A DNA stretch of 64,000 nucleotides from Cellvibrionaceae bacterium (GCA_021151695.1 JAGKWU010000004.1:124001-188000), one strand, 5' to 3'. Positions 26,685 through 35,851 are shown, counted from the stretch's first letter. Numbers and translations: made by a program. The notes: generated by a model from the letters alone, not told the origin.

Positions 26685-27613
26685 TTATCAGCCAGTTTTA
26701 TACCGCTGATATCCGGCACTACGGCGTTAACCTGGGGTTTCAGTTGACCTAGATCAGCACCTACGGGAGCAAGCCCTACCTCAGGAATGTGGATGGCTTT
26801 TACGGGCTGGATATTTTTTTCTGACTCCGCAATTAAATCCGTTCCTGCCTCGGCGATTGTCCAATCCTCCAATTCTATTTCCAGCAGGGGCAAATCAAAT
26901 TTTTCGCTTTCACTAATCAGATTAGTGCCAGCCTCGGCAACGCCATAATTCGGTACGGTAATTGTTGCGGCGGCTACCTGAGTTTGTTCACTGGCATCAA
27001 CGAGATTTCCTGTTGATGCGCGCAAACTCAGGGCACCGGTATCTATATCGCGTGGAACGAATTCGTGTTTCTCTGTTGGGTTTAACAGATCGGCGCCGGC
27101 AGGGGCGATACTCCAGTTTACTTGAACCGCGCTGGCTGATTGAGCTAGTGATGCAGATTGCGCGGCAGCGCGGACTTTTATGTCGGCTTCGGCTTTGGCT
27201 TTCTGTGTTGCTTCAAGCTCTGCTTTTTGCGCAACCTCGGCCTCTTGCTGCGCCAGGCGTTGAGCCATTGTCAAAGGCGCTGCAGTGGAAGCACTTGCCA
27301 CTGTGTGGGTAGCAGCAACCTGAGACTGTGGTGATCGAGCCTCGGGTTTAATGGGTTGGGGATCCGATGGCTGGATAGCACCTACGGCTACCAGCTCAAC
27401 TTGTGCACCCGCTTTTATAAGTACGTCTTTGTATTTTTGCGCACTGGCTTGATCGAGGCCGCGCTTTAAAGGGACGGGGCGACCGGTAAAAAGTGCGTCG
27501 ATTTTGGCAGCATCGGCTTTGAACAATTGCTGTAACTTATTTTTCACATCAGCCAGTTGATGGCCAAAAACGATATCGCCACGGAAGATGATGTCGAATT
27601 GTTGTTCGTTCAT
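26681..27613 (-). CDS. Uncharacterised protein with C-terminal repeats
   Basis: A 310-residue cytoplasmic protein without signal peptide or membrane helices. Residues 1-75 form a compact domain (FDIIFRGDIVFGHQLADVKN ... RPVPLKRGLDQASAQKYKDVL) of a kind seen at the N-terminus of assorted gammaproteobacterial proteins, with no function known to me. A Gln/Ala/Lys-rich helical linker (about 110-160) follows. Then come about four degenerate repeats of 28-36 residues with the core [WY]xIAxAGxDLIxESEK. It is convergent with the glycosyltransferase and overlaps its end by 4 bases. Confidence 0.7.
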   Translation of the reverse strand: MNEQQFDIIFRGDIVFGHQLADVKNKLQQLFKADAAKIDALFTGRPVPLKRGLDQASAQKYKDVLIKAGAQVELVAVGAIQPSDPQPIKPEARSPQSQVAATHTVASASTAAPLTMAQRLAQQEAEVAQKAELEATQKAKAEADIKVRAAAQSASLAQSASAVQVNWSIAPAGADLLNPTEKHEFVPRDIDTGALSLRASTGNLVDASEQTQVAAATITVPNYGVAEAGTNLISESEKFDLPLLEIELEDWTIAEAGTDLIAESEKNIQPVKAIHIPEVGLAPVGADLGQLKPQVNAVVPDISGIKLADN

Positions 27614-27820
27614 AGTTTGTCGACTCTTTCACAGAATCCATACAGCATAGCAGCCAAAGCCTCCAATCCCCAAGGTGACCGCTAAATTTAGCCATATGAA
27701 AGTGATTCGTTGTGGTAAAACGATATGAGCATTTTCTGGCAAGGTTCCGCCGTTTGGCTAATACTTGTTTCGATGTGCGCGTAAATAACATGCAGCTTGG
27801 TTAAGGAGGTAAAGAGCGCG

Positions 27821-28054
27821 ATGAATGCTTTGTATCAGCAAAAACTGGTTGTGAATGGCCAATTGGCGGAATCGGCAGGCGTACAACATAAAGTTGAGCA
27901 AGACATTGCTTTTTTACGGCACCGGATTGAACTGATGAAAAAGCAGAAAATCCCCAACAATATCGTAATCACTACTTACGAGAACATGCTTAAAAGTCGC
28001 CTGTCGGTGTTGGCTTGGCTGCAGGATGGCAACAATGAAATACCTATGCCTTAA
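27821..28054 (+). CDS. Small uncharacterised protein
   Basis: A 77-residue protein starting at MNALYQQKL. A perfect AAGGAGGT Shine-Dalgarno sequence 10 bases upstream fixes the start at 27821 and supports real translation. It is helical and charged (VEQDIAFLRHRIELMKKQK), with no membrane segment. Its function is unknown. It is convergent with cysE, 37 bases away. Confidence 0.65.
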   Translation: MNALYQQKLVVNGQLAESAGVQHKVEQDIAFLRHRIELMKKQKIPNNIVITTYENMLKSRLSVLAWLQDGNNEIPMP

Positions 28055-28091
28055 AATACCTATGCCTTAAACAGTAAAGCCACCAAGAACA

Positions 28092-28895
28092 TCAATCCTG
28101 CAGGCGATGATCCATATTGAGCGCCGGCTCAGCCACAACCGGCTTACCCACTACTTTTGCTGGCACTCCCGCTACCGTTGTATGCGGTGCTACTGGCTCC
28201 AACACCAGACTACCCGCACCAATTTTTGCGCCCTCGCCTATTTCTATATGGCCGAGAATTTTAGCTCCCACACCAATCAATACACCCCGTCGCACTATCG
28301 GATGGCGCAAGCCCTTGCTGGAACCGCTCCCGCCCAAGGTCACGCTGTGCAACATGGACACGTTATCTTCAATCACCACTGTCTCACCTATGACCACACC
28401 TGTGGCGTGATCAATCATGATGCCTTTACCTATGGTGGCCCCCGGGTGGATATCCACATCAAATTCTTGCGAAATAATATTTTGCAAAAATAGCGCAAGG
28501 CTCTCGCGGCCCTGCAACCACAACCAATGCGCAATACGTTGTGATTGCAGCGCTTGATAGCCCTTAAAAAATAACAGTGGCATGCTGTAGCTGTCGCAGG
28601 CGGGATCGCGCTCGCGATGAGCACAAATATCGGCGAGCATGGCGATTTCGATGTGTGGATCGGCGTTCATGGCCTCGATAAAAATTTCGCGAATCATCAG
28701 TGCCGGCATAGTTTGCGAATCCAGCTTGTTTGCCAGATGAAAACTGATCGCCGATTGGAAATTGTGGTGATTTAAAATCGCCGCATGATAAAAACTGGCG
28801 AGCACCGGTTCAGTCGCACTGGCTGCTTTTGCTTCTGCACGAATGGTGTCCCACACATTGATGGAGTTAGACGATGAAGATGCCGCTGCAGTCAT
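28092..28895 (-). CDS. cysE: Serine O-acetyltransferase
   Basis: Transfers acetyl from acetyl-CoA to L-serine, the committed step of cysteine synthesis. The 267-residue protein has the helical N-terminal SATase domain (VWDTIRAEAKAASATEPVLA) and a left-handed beta-helix built of hexapeptide repeats (DIHPGATIGKGIMIDHATGV, then VLIGVGAKILGHIEIGEGAK). The catalytic His/Asp pair is in IDHATGVVIGE. The length and order match E. coli CysE. Confidence 0.95.
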   Translation of the reverse strand: MTAAASSSSNSINVWDTIRAEAKAASATEPVLASFYHAAILNHHNFQSAISFHLANKLDSQTMPALMIREIFIEAMNADPHIEIAMLADICAHRERDPACDSYSMPLLFFKGYQALQSQRIAHWLWLQGRESLALFLQNIISQEFDVDIHPGATIGKGIMIDHATGVVIGETVVIEDNVSMLHSVTLGGSGSSKGLRHPIVRRGVLIGVGAKILGHIEIGEGAKIGAGSLVLEPVAPHTTVAGVPAKVVGKPVVAEPALNMDHRLQD

Positions 28896-28959
28896 AACAC
28901 TTATTGGCCTTTATGGACTATTTGTCTTTATAGACTATCTGCTTTTGTAGATTATTTAC

Positions 28960-29676
28960 TTAGGTAGATTGTTTACTTAGATAGATAAGCGACAAAAGTT
29001 CATTCATATGGAAGAACGTTTCCGCACCCAGATCACGCATGGGTTGCAACAGGATATTGGGTTTTCCGTCGTGTTCTGGTGGGCAATAGGCCAGCGGGCG
29101 CATACCGGCCGCTTTGGCGGCTATAACGCCTGTGAGCGAATCTTCAACCACTATAGCCTGATTGGAGGGAACGCCCATGGTTTTTGCAGCGTGTAAAAAT
29201 AAATCCGGCGCTGGTTTGCCGCGCACAACATCTTCAAAGCTGAATACATTACCTTCTACATATTTCAGCAAATTGGTTTTCACCAAGGTCACTGCCATTT
29301 TTTCGTGTTTGCCGTTAGAGGCAACACAGAAAGGAATTCTTTCAGATTGTAATTGTTGTAATACTGATTCAACACCTTCCACCGGTAACAGGCGATCTTC
29401 ACATGCCACCAGGGTTTGCAATTGCACATGACGCCAGAAAGCATGGCCGCGTGCATCGCGCTCTGCTTTTGGCAAATCTTGCCAGCCCAATTTGGCAGTG
29501 AGCTCGTCGGTGATCATGCTGATGCAATCGGCCACGGATTTTCCGCGATAGGCTTCCAGTGAATAATATTCGCTAACATGCAAACCATATTGCTCCGCAA
29601 GGCATTCGGAAAATACTTGCGCTGACAAAATTTCGCTATCAACTAACACACCATCACAATCAAAAATAACTAACAT
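28960..29676 (-). CDS. HAD-superfamily phosphatase, YieH/beta-phosphoglucomutase-like
   Basis: A 238-residue haloacid-dehalogenase hydrolase. Motif I is FDCDGVLVDSE, motif II is CVASNGKHEKM, and motifs III/IV are VRGKPAPDLFLHAAK and IVVEDSLTGVIAAKAAGM. The helical cap after motif I places it with phosphatases and mutases acting on small sugar phosphates. The start is MLVIFDCDG at 29676, 7 bases after the stop of the UMF1-type transporter gene upstream, so the two are coupled. The last codons fall in a 17-base tandem repeat (GTAGATTATTTACTTAG, 28947-28980). Confidence 0.85.
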   Translation of the reverse strand: MLVIFDCDGVLVDSEILSAQVFSECLAEQYGLHVSEYYSLEAYRGKSVADCISMITDELTAKLGWQDLPKAERDARGHAFWRHVQLQTLVACEDRLLPVEGVESVLQQLQSERIPFCVASNGKHEKMAVTLVKTNLLKYVEGNVFSFEDVVRGKPAPDLFLHAAKTMGVPSNQAIVVEDSLTGVIAAKAAGMRPLAYCPPEHDGKPNILLQPMRDLGAETFFHMNELLSLIYLSKQST

Positions 29677-29683
29677 ACATCTA

Positions 29684-31123
29684 CTACTCGACAGAGGCGG
29701 TTGAATCGTTCGCGGGATAAGGCGTCGCCAGCAACAATACAAAACCAACCATTAAAAATACGACCAATGCAACCATACCCGCCCTCGCGGAACCGGTTGA
29801 ACTGGTGATGAGCGCAACCCCCAAAGGCGCTGCAAAAGAAGTGGCGCGACCAGACAACGCGTATATTCCAAAGTAACGGCCCGCTTCATCAACACTGACA
29901 CTACGCGCGAGATAAGAGCGCGAAGATGCCTGCGCAGGGCCAAAGGCCAAACCGATCAAAGCACCGAACACTATGTAGGCTTTTTCCGCCGCTGTGCCAA
30001 ACAAGCCACCGCTATCGGCTACCGACAAGGACAACAAACCAAACAAGGTATAACCCGGCCCGGTAGATATGATGCCTAGAGTGGCAATTATCAAGCAGAT
30101 GAGGCTTGCACTGACGACCCGTTTGGAGCCGACGCGTGTATCCAATTTACCGGCAGCATAACAACCGCCTATGGCGACGACCAACAAGAGTATGCCGTAC
30201 ACACCCATCTCTATGGTTTTCCAACCGAACATGCCGGCCGCAAAAGTGCCACCGAGGGCGAGCAAACCGTTAATGCCATCCTGGTAAATCATGCGCGCCA
30301 CTAAAAATTTTACGATGCCAATACGTTGTTTTAATTCTGATAAGGTTCCGGCCAATTCATGTAAGCCGGTTTTGATGGCAACCCCCAAAGGCGCGCCTGT
30401 ACGCGTATCGGGTGTGAATAAAAACATCGGCAAAATAAATAACAAATACCAACAGGCCGATAAAGGACCGCTAACGCGAGCATCTTCACCTTGTACGGGA
30501 TCAAGACCAAATAACGGACTAATGCCTAATAAGGTTTTTCCCGTTGTGGGACTGCCCGCAAGCAGTAGCAACATAATAAAAAGCGCAACTAACCCCCCAG
30601 CGTATCCCAACCCCCAGGCCATATTGGAGATGCGCCCCACCTCATCTTTACTGACAAGACGCGGCATCATGGAATCGTTAAATACGATGGAAAATTCTGC
30701 AGCAATAGACGCAAGAATAACGCACAGCATTGGCAGCCAGATGGCTGACCCGGGCGCAGCCAACCAGAGCAATAACAGCGCTGATATTTTTAAACAGGCG
30801 AAGCTGGCAATCCATTTCTTGCGGCCGCCAGTGGCATCTGCAATAGAGCCAAGCACCGGTGACAATATGGCTATCGCTATTCCAGAGATAGTGACTGTGT
30901 AGGCCCACATGGCTTGCCCCTGAGCGGCATCATCATGCAAGCGCGATACAAAATAAGGGCCAAAAATAAACGTGAGCACTACGGTAAAAAAGGGTTGGGC
31001 GGCCCAATCAAAAAACATCCAACCGATAATGCCGCGTTTACGCACCGGGCCAGGTTGATCCAAAGATTGAGCGGGCGACATAGTATTCAAATGCAACTCC
31101 ATTAACAGGCGGAGCGCCTGCAT
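29684..31123 (-). CDS. MFS transporter of the UMF1/Atg22-like family
   Basis: A 12-helix inner-membrane transporter with the family-typical IIGWMFFDWAAQPFFTVVLT opening and IADATGGRKKW loop. The yeast relatives export amino acids from the vacuole, but bacterial members have no settled substrate. Three in-frame starts are possible (31123, 31102, 31081; the last gives MSPAQSLD). None has a clear ribosome site. It sits between an M15 peptidase (8 bases upstream) and a HAD phosphatase (7 bases downstream), so the three form an operon. Confidence 0.85.
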   Translation of the reverse strand: MQALRLLMELHLNTMSPAQSLDQPGPVRKRGIIGWMFFDWAAQPFFTVVLTFIFGPYFVSRLHDDAAQGQAMWAYTVTISGIAIAILSPVLGSIADATGGRKKWIASFACLKISALLLLWLAAPGSAIWLPMLCVILASIAAEFSIVFNDSMMPRLVSKDEVGRISNMAWGLGYAGGLVALFIMLLLLAGSPTTGKTLLGISPLFGLDPVQGEDARVSGPLSACWYLLFILPMFLFTPDTRTGAPLGVAIKTGLHELAGTLSELKQRIGIVKFLVARMIYQDGINGLLALGGTFAAGMFGWKTIEMGVYGILLLVVAIGGCYAAGKLDTRVGSKRVVSASLICLIIATLGIISTGPGYTLFGLLSLSVADSGGLFGTAAEKAYIVFGALIGLAFGPAQASSRSYLARSVSVDEAGRYFGIYALSGRATSFAAPLGVALITSSTGSARAGMVALVVFLMVGFVLLLATPYPANDSTASVE

Positions 31124-31131
31124 GAAAAAAT

Positions 31132-31824
31132 TTATTGAGGTTTATAGGGTGCAAGGTAGTTTGCGTAAATCTCATCGAGATTTTGCAATATGGCATCTTT
31201 AAGCTGTATGTCAGTAGCAAGAATTTTTTCGCGCAGCATCACCACACTTAATTGCGCGGCATATTGGTCGGCAAGCGGTGCGTAACTCAAATGCCAAGGC
31301 TCCGGTGATACACTGCCAACGCCCGTCACATAGGGGCGATAAAATCCCTTCCCGTCAGTGTGCAGTTCGTTAGTTAACCAATTGTGAAAGCTCGCAAAGG
31401 GGCCATCACCCTGGGTTTCCTCTACTGTCAATTGCACCTGATAATCCTGGGGCATGTGCGCGCTATCATAGACATCGAGATCCGTACCCCAGTGGTGGCG
31501 CGATGCACCCGGCAGTGCCGACCAGCGCAAAATGGCAAATACTTTTTCGGTGTCGCTCAGGCTGTGCATAGCCACCGGTTGACTGGCTTCATCCAATACT
31601 GGCCGATTACCGAGCGCTTTTGCATTCCAGATAAATAACTGCCGCTCAAAGCTGCGGTAACTGCTCGCTACTGTCAACTCAAAACCAGCTTGTTGCGCAC
31701 TTGTCGCCAGTAAGCGCAAAGCGCTTGCAGCCTCGGGATGTAAACGCGCTGAAAACGTCGACATATCCTCCAGTTGCTGATCATCCAGCCCCAATAAAAT
31801 ATCTGCTTGCACATTAAGCCTCAT
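31132..31824 (-). CDS. M15-family D-Ala-D-Ala carboxypeptidase (VanY-like)
   Basis: A zinc peptidase of 230 residues with the M15B motifs TVASSYRSFERQ, SRHHWGTDLDVYD (His and Asp zinc ligands) and EPWHLSY (catalytic Glu and His ligand). Such enzymes trim the terminal D-Ala from peptidoglycan stems or precursors. No signal peptide is visible from this start, so it may act in the cytoplasm or use an unrecognised export route. It is the first gene of the operon with the UMF1 transporter and the HAD phosphatase. Confidence 0.85.
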   Translation of the reverse strand: MRLNVQADILLGLDDQQLEDMSTFSARLHPEAASALRLLATSAQQAGFELTVASSYRSFERQLFIWNAKALGNRPVLDEASQPVAMHSLSDTEKVFAILRWSALPGASRHHWGTDLDVYDSAHMPQDYQVQLTVEETQGDGPFASFHNWLTNELHTDGKGFYRPYVTGVGSVSPEPWHLSYAPLADQYAAQLSVVMLREKILATDIQLKDAILQNLDEIYANYLAPYKPQ

Positions 31825-32030
31825 AATCGCGGCAGTTTTTCATGCCAAGATGTTTCTTTACATTCTTTTTAAGCAATAAATTGCTTTTTAGTTGCAAAAA
31901 ATAATTGCACCGGCAAGTTAAGTCGCTACTATACCGAGGTGCTATATAGGGATCGCACTTCACAACAAAAGGGAAGTTTATTGGTAGACGGGGACAAATA
32001 ATATAACTTCATGTACGGAGCGGGACCTTC

Positions 32031-32327
32031 ATGACGACAAATCAAAGTGAACTTTTACAGTTGAAAAATCTTGGCATGGCTTCGGTCAACATTCTCCATG
32101 CCGTCGGCATTAATACGTTTGCCGATCTGCAACGGGTGGGAGCAGTGGAAGCCTACCTGCGCATTAAAGCACGCGATATCAATGTTTCCAAAGTCATGCT
32201 GTATGCCCTGGAAGGGGCTCTGAAAGATGTCCATTGGAATGATCTACCTCCCGAAACCAAAATCCAGCTAGTTGCCGACGCAGAACAAGGCTGCAGCAAT
32301 AATAACAACCAGGAAGCCTTGGCTTAA
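32031..32327 (+). CDS. TfoX C-terminal-domain protein
   Basis: A 98-residue protein consisting of only the C-terminal domain of TfoX/Sxy competence regulators (LLQLKNLGMASVNILHAVGI, then TFADLQRVGAVEAYLRIKAR). This helix-hairpin-helix-like domain is also found alone in many gammaproteobacteria without a proven role in competence. No partner with the N-terminal domain is nearby. It ends in an Asn-rich tail. Confidence 0.8.
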   Translation: MTTNQSELLQLKNLGMASVNILHAVGINTFADLQRVGAVEAYLRIKARDINVSKVMLYALEGALKDVHWNDLPPETKIQLVADAEQGCSNNNNQEALA

Positions 32328-32416
32328 TCATAGATTTTGGCCTGGCGCGCAGTTTTTCCTCGGTAACCAGCTACACTTAGCCAGATAATACAGTGTTGTT
32401 GTTTACCGAGGATTCC

Positions 32417-33205
32417 ATGCATTTACCCACCAAACAGTCCGATTCCATCACTCTTATAGCCACCAAATCCCGCAACCTGACTGACCTTCTGCTCACCAAC
32501 CTCCTGCCCTGCGGCCCCACAGTGGAGCTGAATACGAGTAGCGACCTGTTCGCAGACCAGCCAACGGTACGCCTGTTCAAGCTGGAGCAGGGCTTGGTGC
32601 ACTACAGGGTACGCGGCAAGTTAGTCGCGATTTTTGAAGAGGGCGACCTCCTCGGCCTGACCCGTTCACTCAACCTCAACGAGGGCGTTTTCAGTTGTGA
32701 TGAACCCGTACAACTGGTGCCCTACGACCGCGATGAGCTTATCGCTCATGTCAATGACGATCTCAAACTGCAAAAGAACTGGGCTCACTATCTGGTCTGT
32801 ACGCAAGCTTACTACCAACAAGCACTGGCCCAGGAGATACGCGCCGAATTCCAGCCCATGGCGGGATTCCTGAGTTTTGCCGCTGGCGACACTATCATCA
32901 CCCAGGGCGAAGCAGCCGATAAAGTCTACACCCTGCTGGAAGGCAGCGCCGATGCTATCTGCGATGGCGTCAAAGTAGGCGAAGTCAATGCCAATGAAAT
33001 CTTTGGTGCCCTCGCTGTTTTTACCCGCCAACCCCGCATGGCGTCTGTCGTGGCCACCAGCGATTGCACAGTGCTGGCGGTACGAAAGGAAGAGTTCGTG
33101 GATTTGATTGATCACCAACCCCAGATTTGCCTGGGTCTGATTGAAGAAATGGCAGCCAAGATCAACCAGCTTAATAGCCAACTGCTAACCCTTAAGAGCC
33201 AATAA
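32417..33205 (+). CDS. Cyclic-nucleotide-binding-domain protein
   Basis: A 262-residue cytoplasmic protein. The C-terminal part (about 145-250) is a cNMP-binding fold (FAAGDTIITQGEAADKVYTL, then EIFGALAVFTRQPRMASVVA); the Ala in FGALAVF and the degenerate phosphate cassette leave ligand binding uncertain. The N-terminal half looks like a second, degenerate copy (FKLEQGLVHYRVRGK, IFEEGDLLGLT). No helix-turn-helix is seen, so it is not a standard Crp-type regulator. The start at 32417 has a GAGG site. Its stop codon overlaps a Fur box for the downstream RNA. Confidence 0.75.
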   Translation: MHLPTKQSDSITLIATKSRNLTDLLLTNLLPCGPTVELNTSSDLFADQPTVRLFKLEQGLVHYRVRGKLVAIFEEGDLLGLTRSLNLNEGVFSCDEPVQLVPYDRDELIAHVNDDLKLQKNWAHYLVCTQAYYQQALAQEIRAEFQPMAGFLSFAAGDTIITQGEAADKVYTLLEGSADAICDGVKVGEVNANEIFGALAVFTRQPRMASVVATSDCTVLAVRKEEFVDLIDHQPQICLGLIEEMAAKINQLNSQLLTLKSQ

Positions 33206-33251
33206 GAATAATTCTCATTTCTATTGACTTTCAAATGAGAATCTATATTAT
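33201..33251 (+). promoter_or_regulatory. Fur-box-controlled sigma70 promoter
   Basis: AATAAGAATAATTCTCATT (33201-33219) is a 9-1-9 inverted repeat with one mismatch, an excellent Fur box. A -35 TTGACT (33224-33229) and a -10 TATTAT (33246-33251) follow with 16-base spacing. A second, weaker AATGAGAAT half lies between them. Confidence 0.7.
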
Positions 33252-33257
33252 TTGACT

Positions 33258-33373
33258 TGCCAGCGGATTAGTCACCTGCTGGCGATGGGCGAGCATCCTG
33301 CAAGTTGATCATCCATCAGAGGGTTTTCCCTCGGCTAACACGGTTGCTTAGGCCACTCCAGTGGCCTTTTTTC
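33258..33373 (+). ncRNA. Putative Fur-regulated small RNA (RyhB/PrrF-like arrangement)
   Basis: About 116 bases lie between the Fur-box promoter and a strong terminator, with no open reading frame. Predicted pairing is visible: CCAGC...GCTGG enclosed by CTTGC...GCAAG, then GAGGGTTTTCCCTC, then the terminator. The size and control fit the iron-sparing RNAs RyhB (about 90) and PrrF (about 110-116). The sequence itself I do not recognise, apart from a weak CACGGTTGCTT resemblance to the RyhB core. Confidence 0.6.
33351..33373 (+). terminator. Rho-independent terminator of the putative small RNA
   Basis: GGCCAC TCCA GTGGCC (33351-33366) is followed directly by T6. It is more than 100 bases before htpX, so it does not end a protein gene. 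Confidence 0.8.
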
Positions 33374-33481
33374 TTTACAGCCTTTTACCTTCCCCCGTAT
33401 TGAATTCCCCTGCTGCCAGCCTTATATAGCCTCTGGATCGCCGTTAGGTGGTCACCTATTTCATCTTGAGGAGAGACTATC

Positions 33482-34402
33482 GTGTTGCGCATTGCACTCT
33501 TTTTGTTAACCAACCTGGCTGTCATGCTGGTCGCAGGTGTGGTGGTTAATATCCTGGGCGTCAACCACTTTATTGCCCATGGCCACATGAACCTGCAAAG
33601 CCTGTTTATCTTCTGCGCCGTGTTTGGATTTACCGGCTCGCTCTTCTCACTGTTTATTTCCAAGTGGATGGCCAAGCGCTCCATGGGCGTGGAGTTGATT
33701 GAAACCCCACGCAACGCCGACGAGCAATGGCTGATGAACACGGTTGCCGAGCTGTCGGAGAAGGCAGGGATCAAAATGCCGGAAGTGGGCGTTTTCCCTG
33801 CGCCAGAATCCAACGCCTTTGCCACTGGCTGGAATCGTAACGATGCCTTGGTTGCGGTGAGCCTTGGCCTGTTGCAACGCTTTGAGCGCGATGAAGTACG
33901 CGCGGTGCTGGCTCATGAAATCGGCCACGTCGCCAACGGCGATATGGTGACGCTGAGCCTGATCCAGGGCGTGGTGAATACCTTTGTGATGTTCTTCGCC
34001 CGCATTGTCGGCTTCATCATTGATAGAGCCTTGCAGGGGAACAACGACCGCGAGAGCAGTGGCCCAGGTATTGGTTACTACATCGGCAGTTTTGTAGCCG
34101 AAATCATCTTCGGCATTCTGGCCTCCATGTTGGTTGCCGCCTTTTCCCGCTACCGCGAATACCGCGCCGATGAAGCAGGGGCAAACCTGGCTGACCGCAA
34201 CGCCATGATCCGCGCTCTGCAACGCCTGCAGGTTGAAAGCGGCCACGGCGCCGAGAGTTCAATGCCTGCCAGCATGCAAGCTTTTGGTATTGCTGGCGGC
34301 ATGGGTCGCCTGTTTGCAAGCCATCCGCCGCTGGAAGATCGTATCCAGGCACTGCGCAATGGCCATAACAGCCCCGACGCGCTGAATCGCAGTATTTCCT
34401 AA
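33482..34402 (+). CDS. htpX: HtpX membrane zinc protease
   Basis: An inner-membrane M48 metalloprotease that degrades misfolded membrane proteins. It has a GTG start after GAGGAGA; MLRIALFLLTNLAVML is nearly the E. coli HtpX start. HEIGH (His145, Glu146, His149) lies in AVLAHEIGHVANGD, with the third ligand Glu in REYRADEAGA. Hydrophobic helices lie at about 4-24, 38-58, 160-180 and 195-215. The 306-residue length is typical. It is followed after 25 bases by an HtrA-type protease, forming an envelope quality-control operon. Confidence 0.95.
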   Translation: MLRIALFLLTNLAVMLVAGVVVNILGVNHFIAHGHMNLQSLFIFCAVFGFTGSLFSLFISKWMAKRSMGVELIETPRNADEQWLMNTVAELSEKAGIKMPEVGVFPAPESNAFATGWNRNDALVAVSLGLLQRFERDEVRAVLAHEIGHVANGDMVTLSLIQGVVNTFVMFFARIVGFIIDRALQGNNDRESSGPGIGYYIGSFVAEIIFGILASMLVAAFSRYREYRADEAGANLADRNAMIRALQRLQVESGHGAESSMPASMQAFGIAGGMGRLFASHPPLEDRIQALRNGHNSPDALNRSIS

Positions 34403-34427
34403 GTACTATAGTTGCAAGGAGATCGCG

Positions 34428-35519
34428 ATGTTATCAGGTAATATCAAATCGGCTGGCAAGACAATCTTGTCCGGTAAGAAGTGGCTAAGCGGCCTGGCGT
34501 TAAGCCTGGTCGCTGCCAATGGCGTTATGGCGGCAACCCCGGATTTCGCCACAGACGACGAGCGCAACAGCATGCAAGTGTTTGAACGCGCTCGCCCCAG
34601 CGTGGTGTTCGTCACCAATGAACAGCTTGCACGCGACCCGCGTTCCTACGACATCATGACCGTACCTGCTGGCGCCGGTACGGGCTTTGTCTGGAGCAAC
34701 GATGGCTACATAGTCACCAACTACCATGTGGTGGAAGGTGCGAATAAAGTCATGATCACCCTGCAAGACCAATCCTCCTGGCCAGCCAAAGTTGTTGGAT
34801 TGGCGCCAGAGCGTGATTTGGCCGTGCTGAAAATATCCATCCCCAATGAAAAACTCACCAGTTTGCCACTGGGCGACTCCAAGGACCTCACGGTGGGCCG
34901 CAAGGTACTCGCCATAGGCAATCCCTTTGGCCTGGATGCAACACTCACGACAGGTGTGGTGAGTGCCCTTGGTCGCGAAATCGTATCGCCCAACCAGCGC
35001 AAGATCGGCAACGTAATCCAAACCGATGCAGCGATTAACCCCGGCAACTCGGGCGGGCCGCTGCTCAACTCACAAGGCCAGCTGATCGGCGTTAATACCA
35101 TGATTTACAGCCCCAGCGGTGCCAGCGCCGGTATAGGTTTTGCGATACCGGTAAACACCGTTAAAGATGTAGTGCCGCAGTTGATTAAAAATGGTCGCAT
35201 CATCAGGCCGGTGATTGGTGTGGAAACGGCACCCGAAAAATGGGCGCAACAAAGCGGCATCGAAGGCCTGCCGATTTTGCGCGTGATCAGCAATACGCCT
35301 GCCGCTGCTGCCGGCTTGCAGGGTGTAAGACGCAACAATTGGGGCCAGCTGATTTTGGGTGATGTGATAGTCGCTATAGATGGCAAGCTCACGCCCGACA
35401 ACGATGCGTTTATGAGCATTCTGGAAAATCACAAACCCGGTGACCAGATAGAAGTACAACTGGTGCGCGATGGAGAGGTTATCAAACGCAAGCTCGCATT
35501 GATGGCACCGCCCAACTAA
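34428..35519 (+). CDS. HtrA/DegP-like periplasmic serine protease with one PDZ domain
   Basis: A trypsin-like protease of 363 residues with an N-terminal signal peptide (GLALSLVAANGVMAA). The triad is His100 (VTNYHVVEG), Asp130 (ERDLAVLKI) and Ser208 (NPGNSGGPL). One PDZ domain covers about 255-360 (GVRRNNWGQLILGDVIVAID). With a single PDZ it is DegS-like in size, but the cleavable-looking signal suggests a soluble periplasmic enzyme. It is downstream of htpX and overlaps the Rieske gene by one base (TAATG), so all three are cotranscribed. Confidence 0.9.
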   Translation: MLSGNIKSAGKTILSGKKWLSGLALSLVAANGVMAATPDFATDDERNSMQVFERARPSVVFVTNEQLARDPRSYDIMTVPAGAGTGFVWSNDGYIVTNYHVVEGANKVMITLQDQSSWPAKVVGLAPERDLAVLKISIPNEKLTSLPLGDSKDLTVGRKVLAIGNPFGLDATLTTGVVSALGREIVSPNQRKIGNVIQTDAAINPGNSGGPLLNSQGQLIGVNTMIYSPSGASAGIGFAIPVNTVKDVVPQLIKNGRIIRPVIGVETAPEKWAQQSGIEGLPILRVISNTPAAAAGLQGVRRNNWGQLILGDVIVAIDGKLTPDNDAFMSILENHKPGDQIEVQLVRDGEVIKRKLALMAPPN

Positions 35520-35851
35520 TGCAGCCATCTCAACGACAAGCGATAGGATTACGCGCCAGCGAGATAGCAGAAGGCAGCAGTCGCGCTTTTGATCACAACG
35601 GCGAAAAATATTTTGCAGTCAAAAAATTTGGCAAGATTTACGCCTACAAAAATTCCTGCCCGCACATAGGTGTGGGTTTGGAATGGGTGGAAAACCAGTT
35701 TCTCGACAGCAGTTGCAGCATGATTCAGTGCGCCAACCACGGCGCACTTTTTGTCATAGAGACCGGCAAGTGTGTAGCCGGCCCCTGCAGCGGACAAAAG
35801 CTTATGTCTCTTGCCCTGCAGATTGTGGACGATATTATTTACGCAGTTTGA
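35519..35851 (+). CDS. Rieske [2Fe-2S] ferredoxin-like protein
   Basis: A 110-residue soluble protein with the two Rieske cluster motifs, CPHIG (Cys47, His49) and CANHGALF (Cys71, His74). It lies in the SCPHIGVGLEW and GKCVAGPCSG context seen in small stand-alone Rieske proteins similar to NirD or ferredoxin subunits. Its electron partner is unknown. Translation is coupled to the HtrA gene through a TAATG overlap. Confidence 0.9.
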   Translation: MQPSQRQAIGLRASEIAEGSSRAFDHNGEKYFAVKKFGKIYAYKNSCPHIGVGLEWVENQFLDSSCSMIQCANHGALFVIETGKCVAGPCSGQKLMSLALQIVDDIIYAV

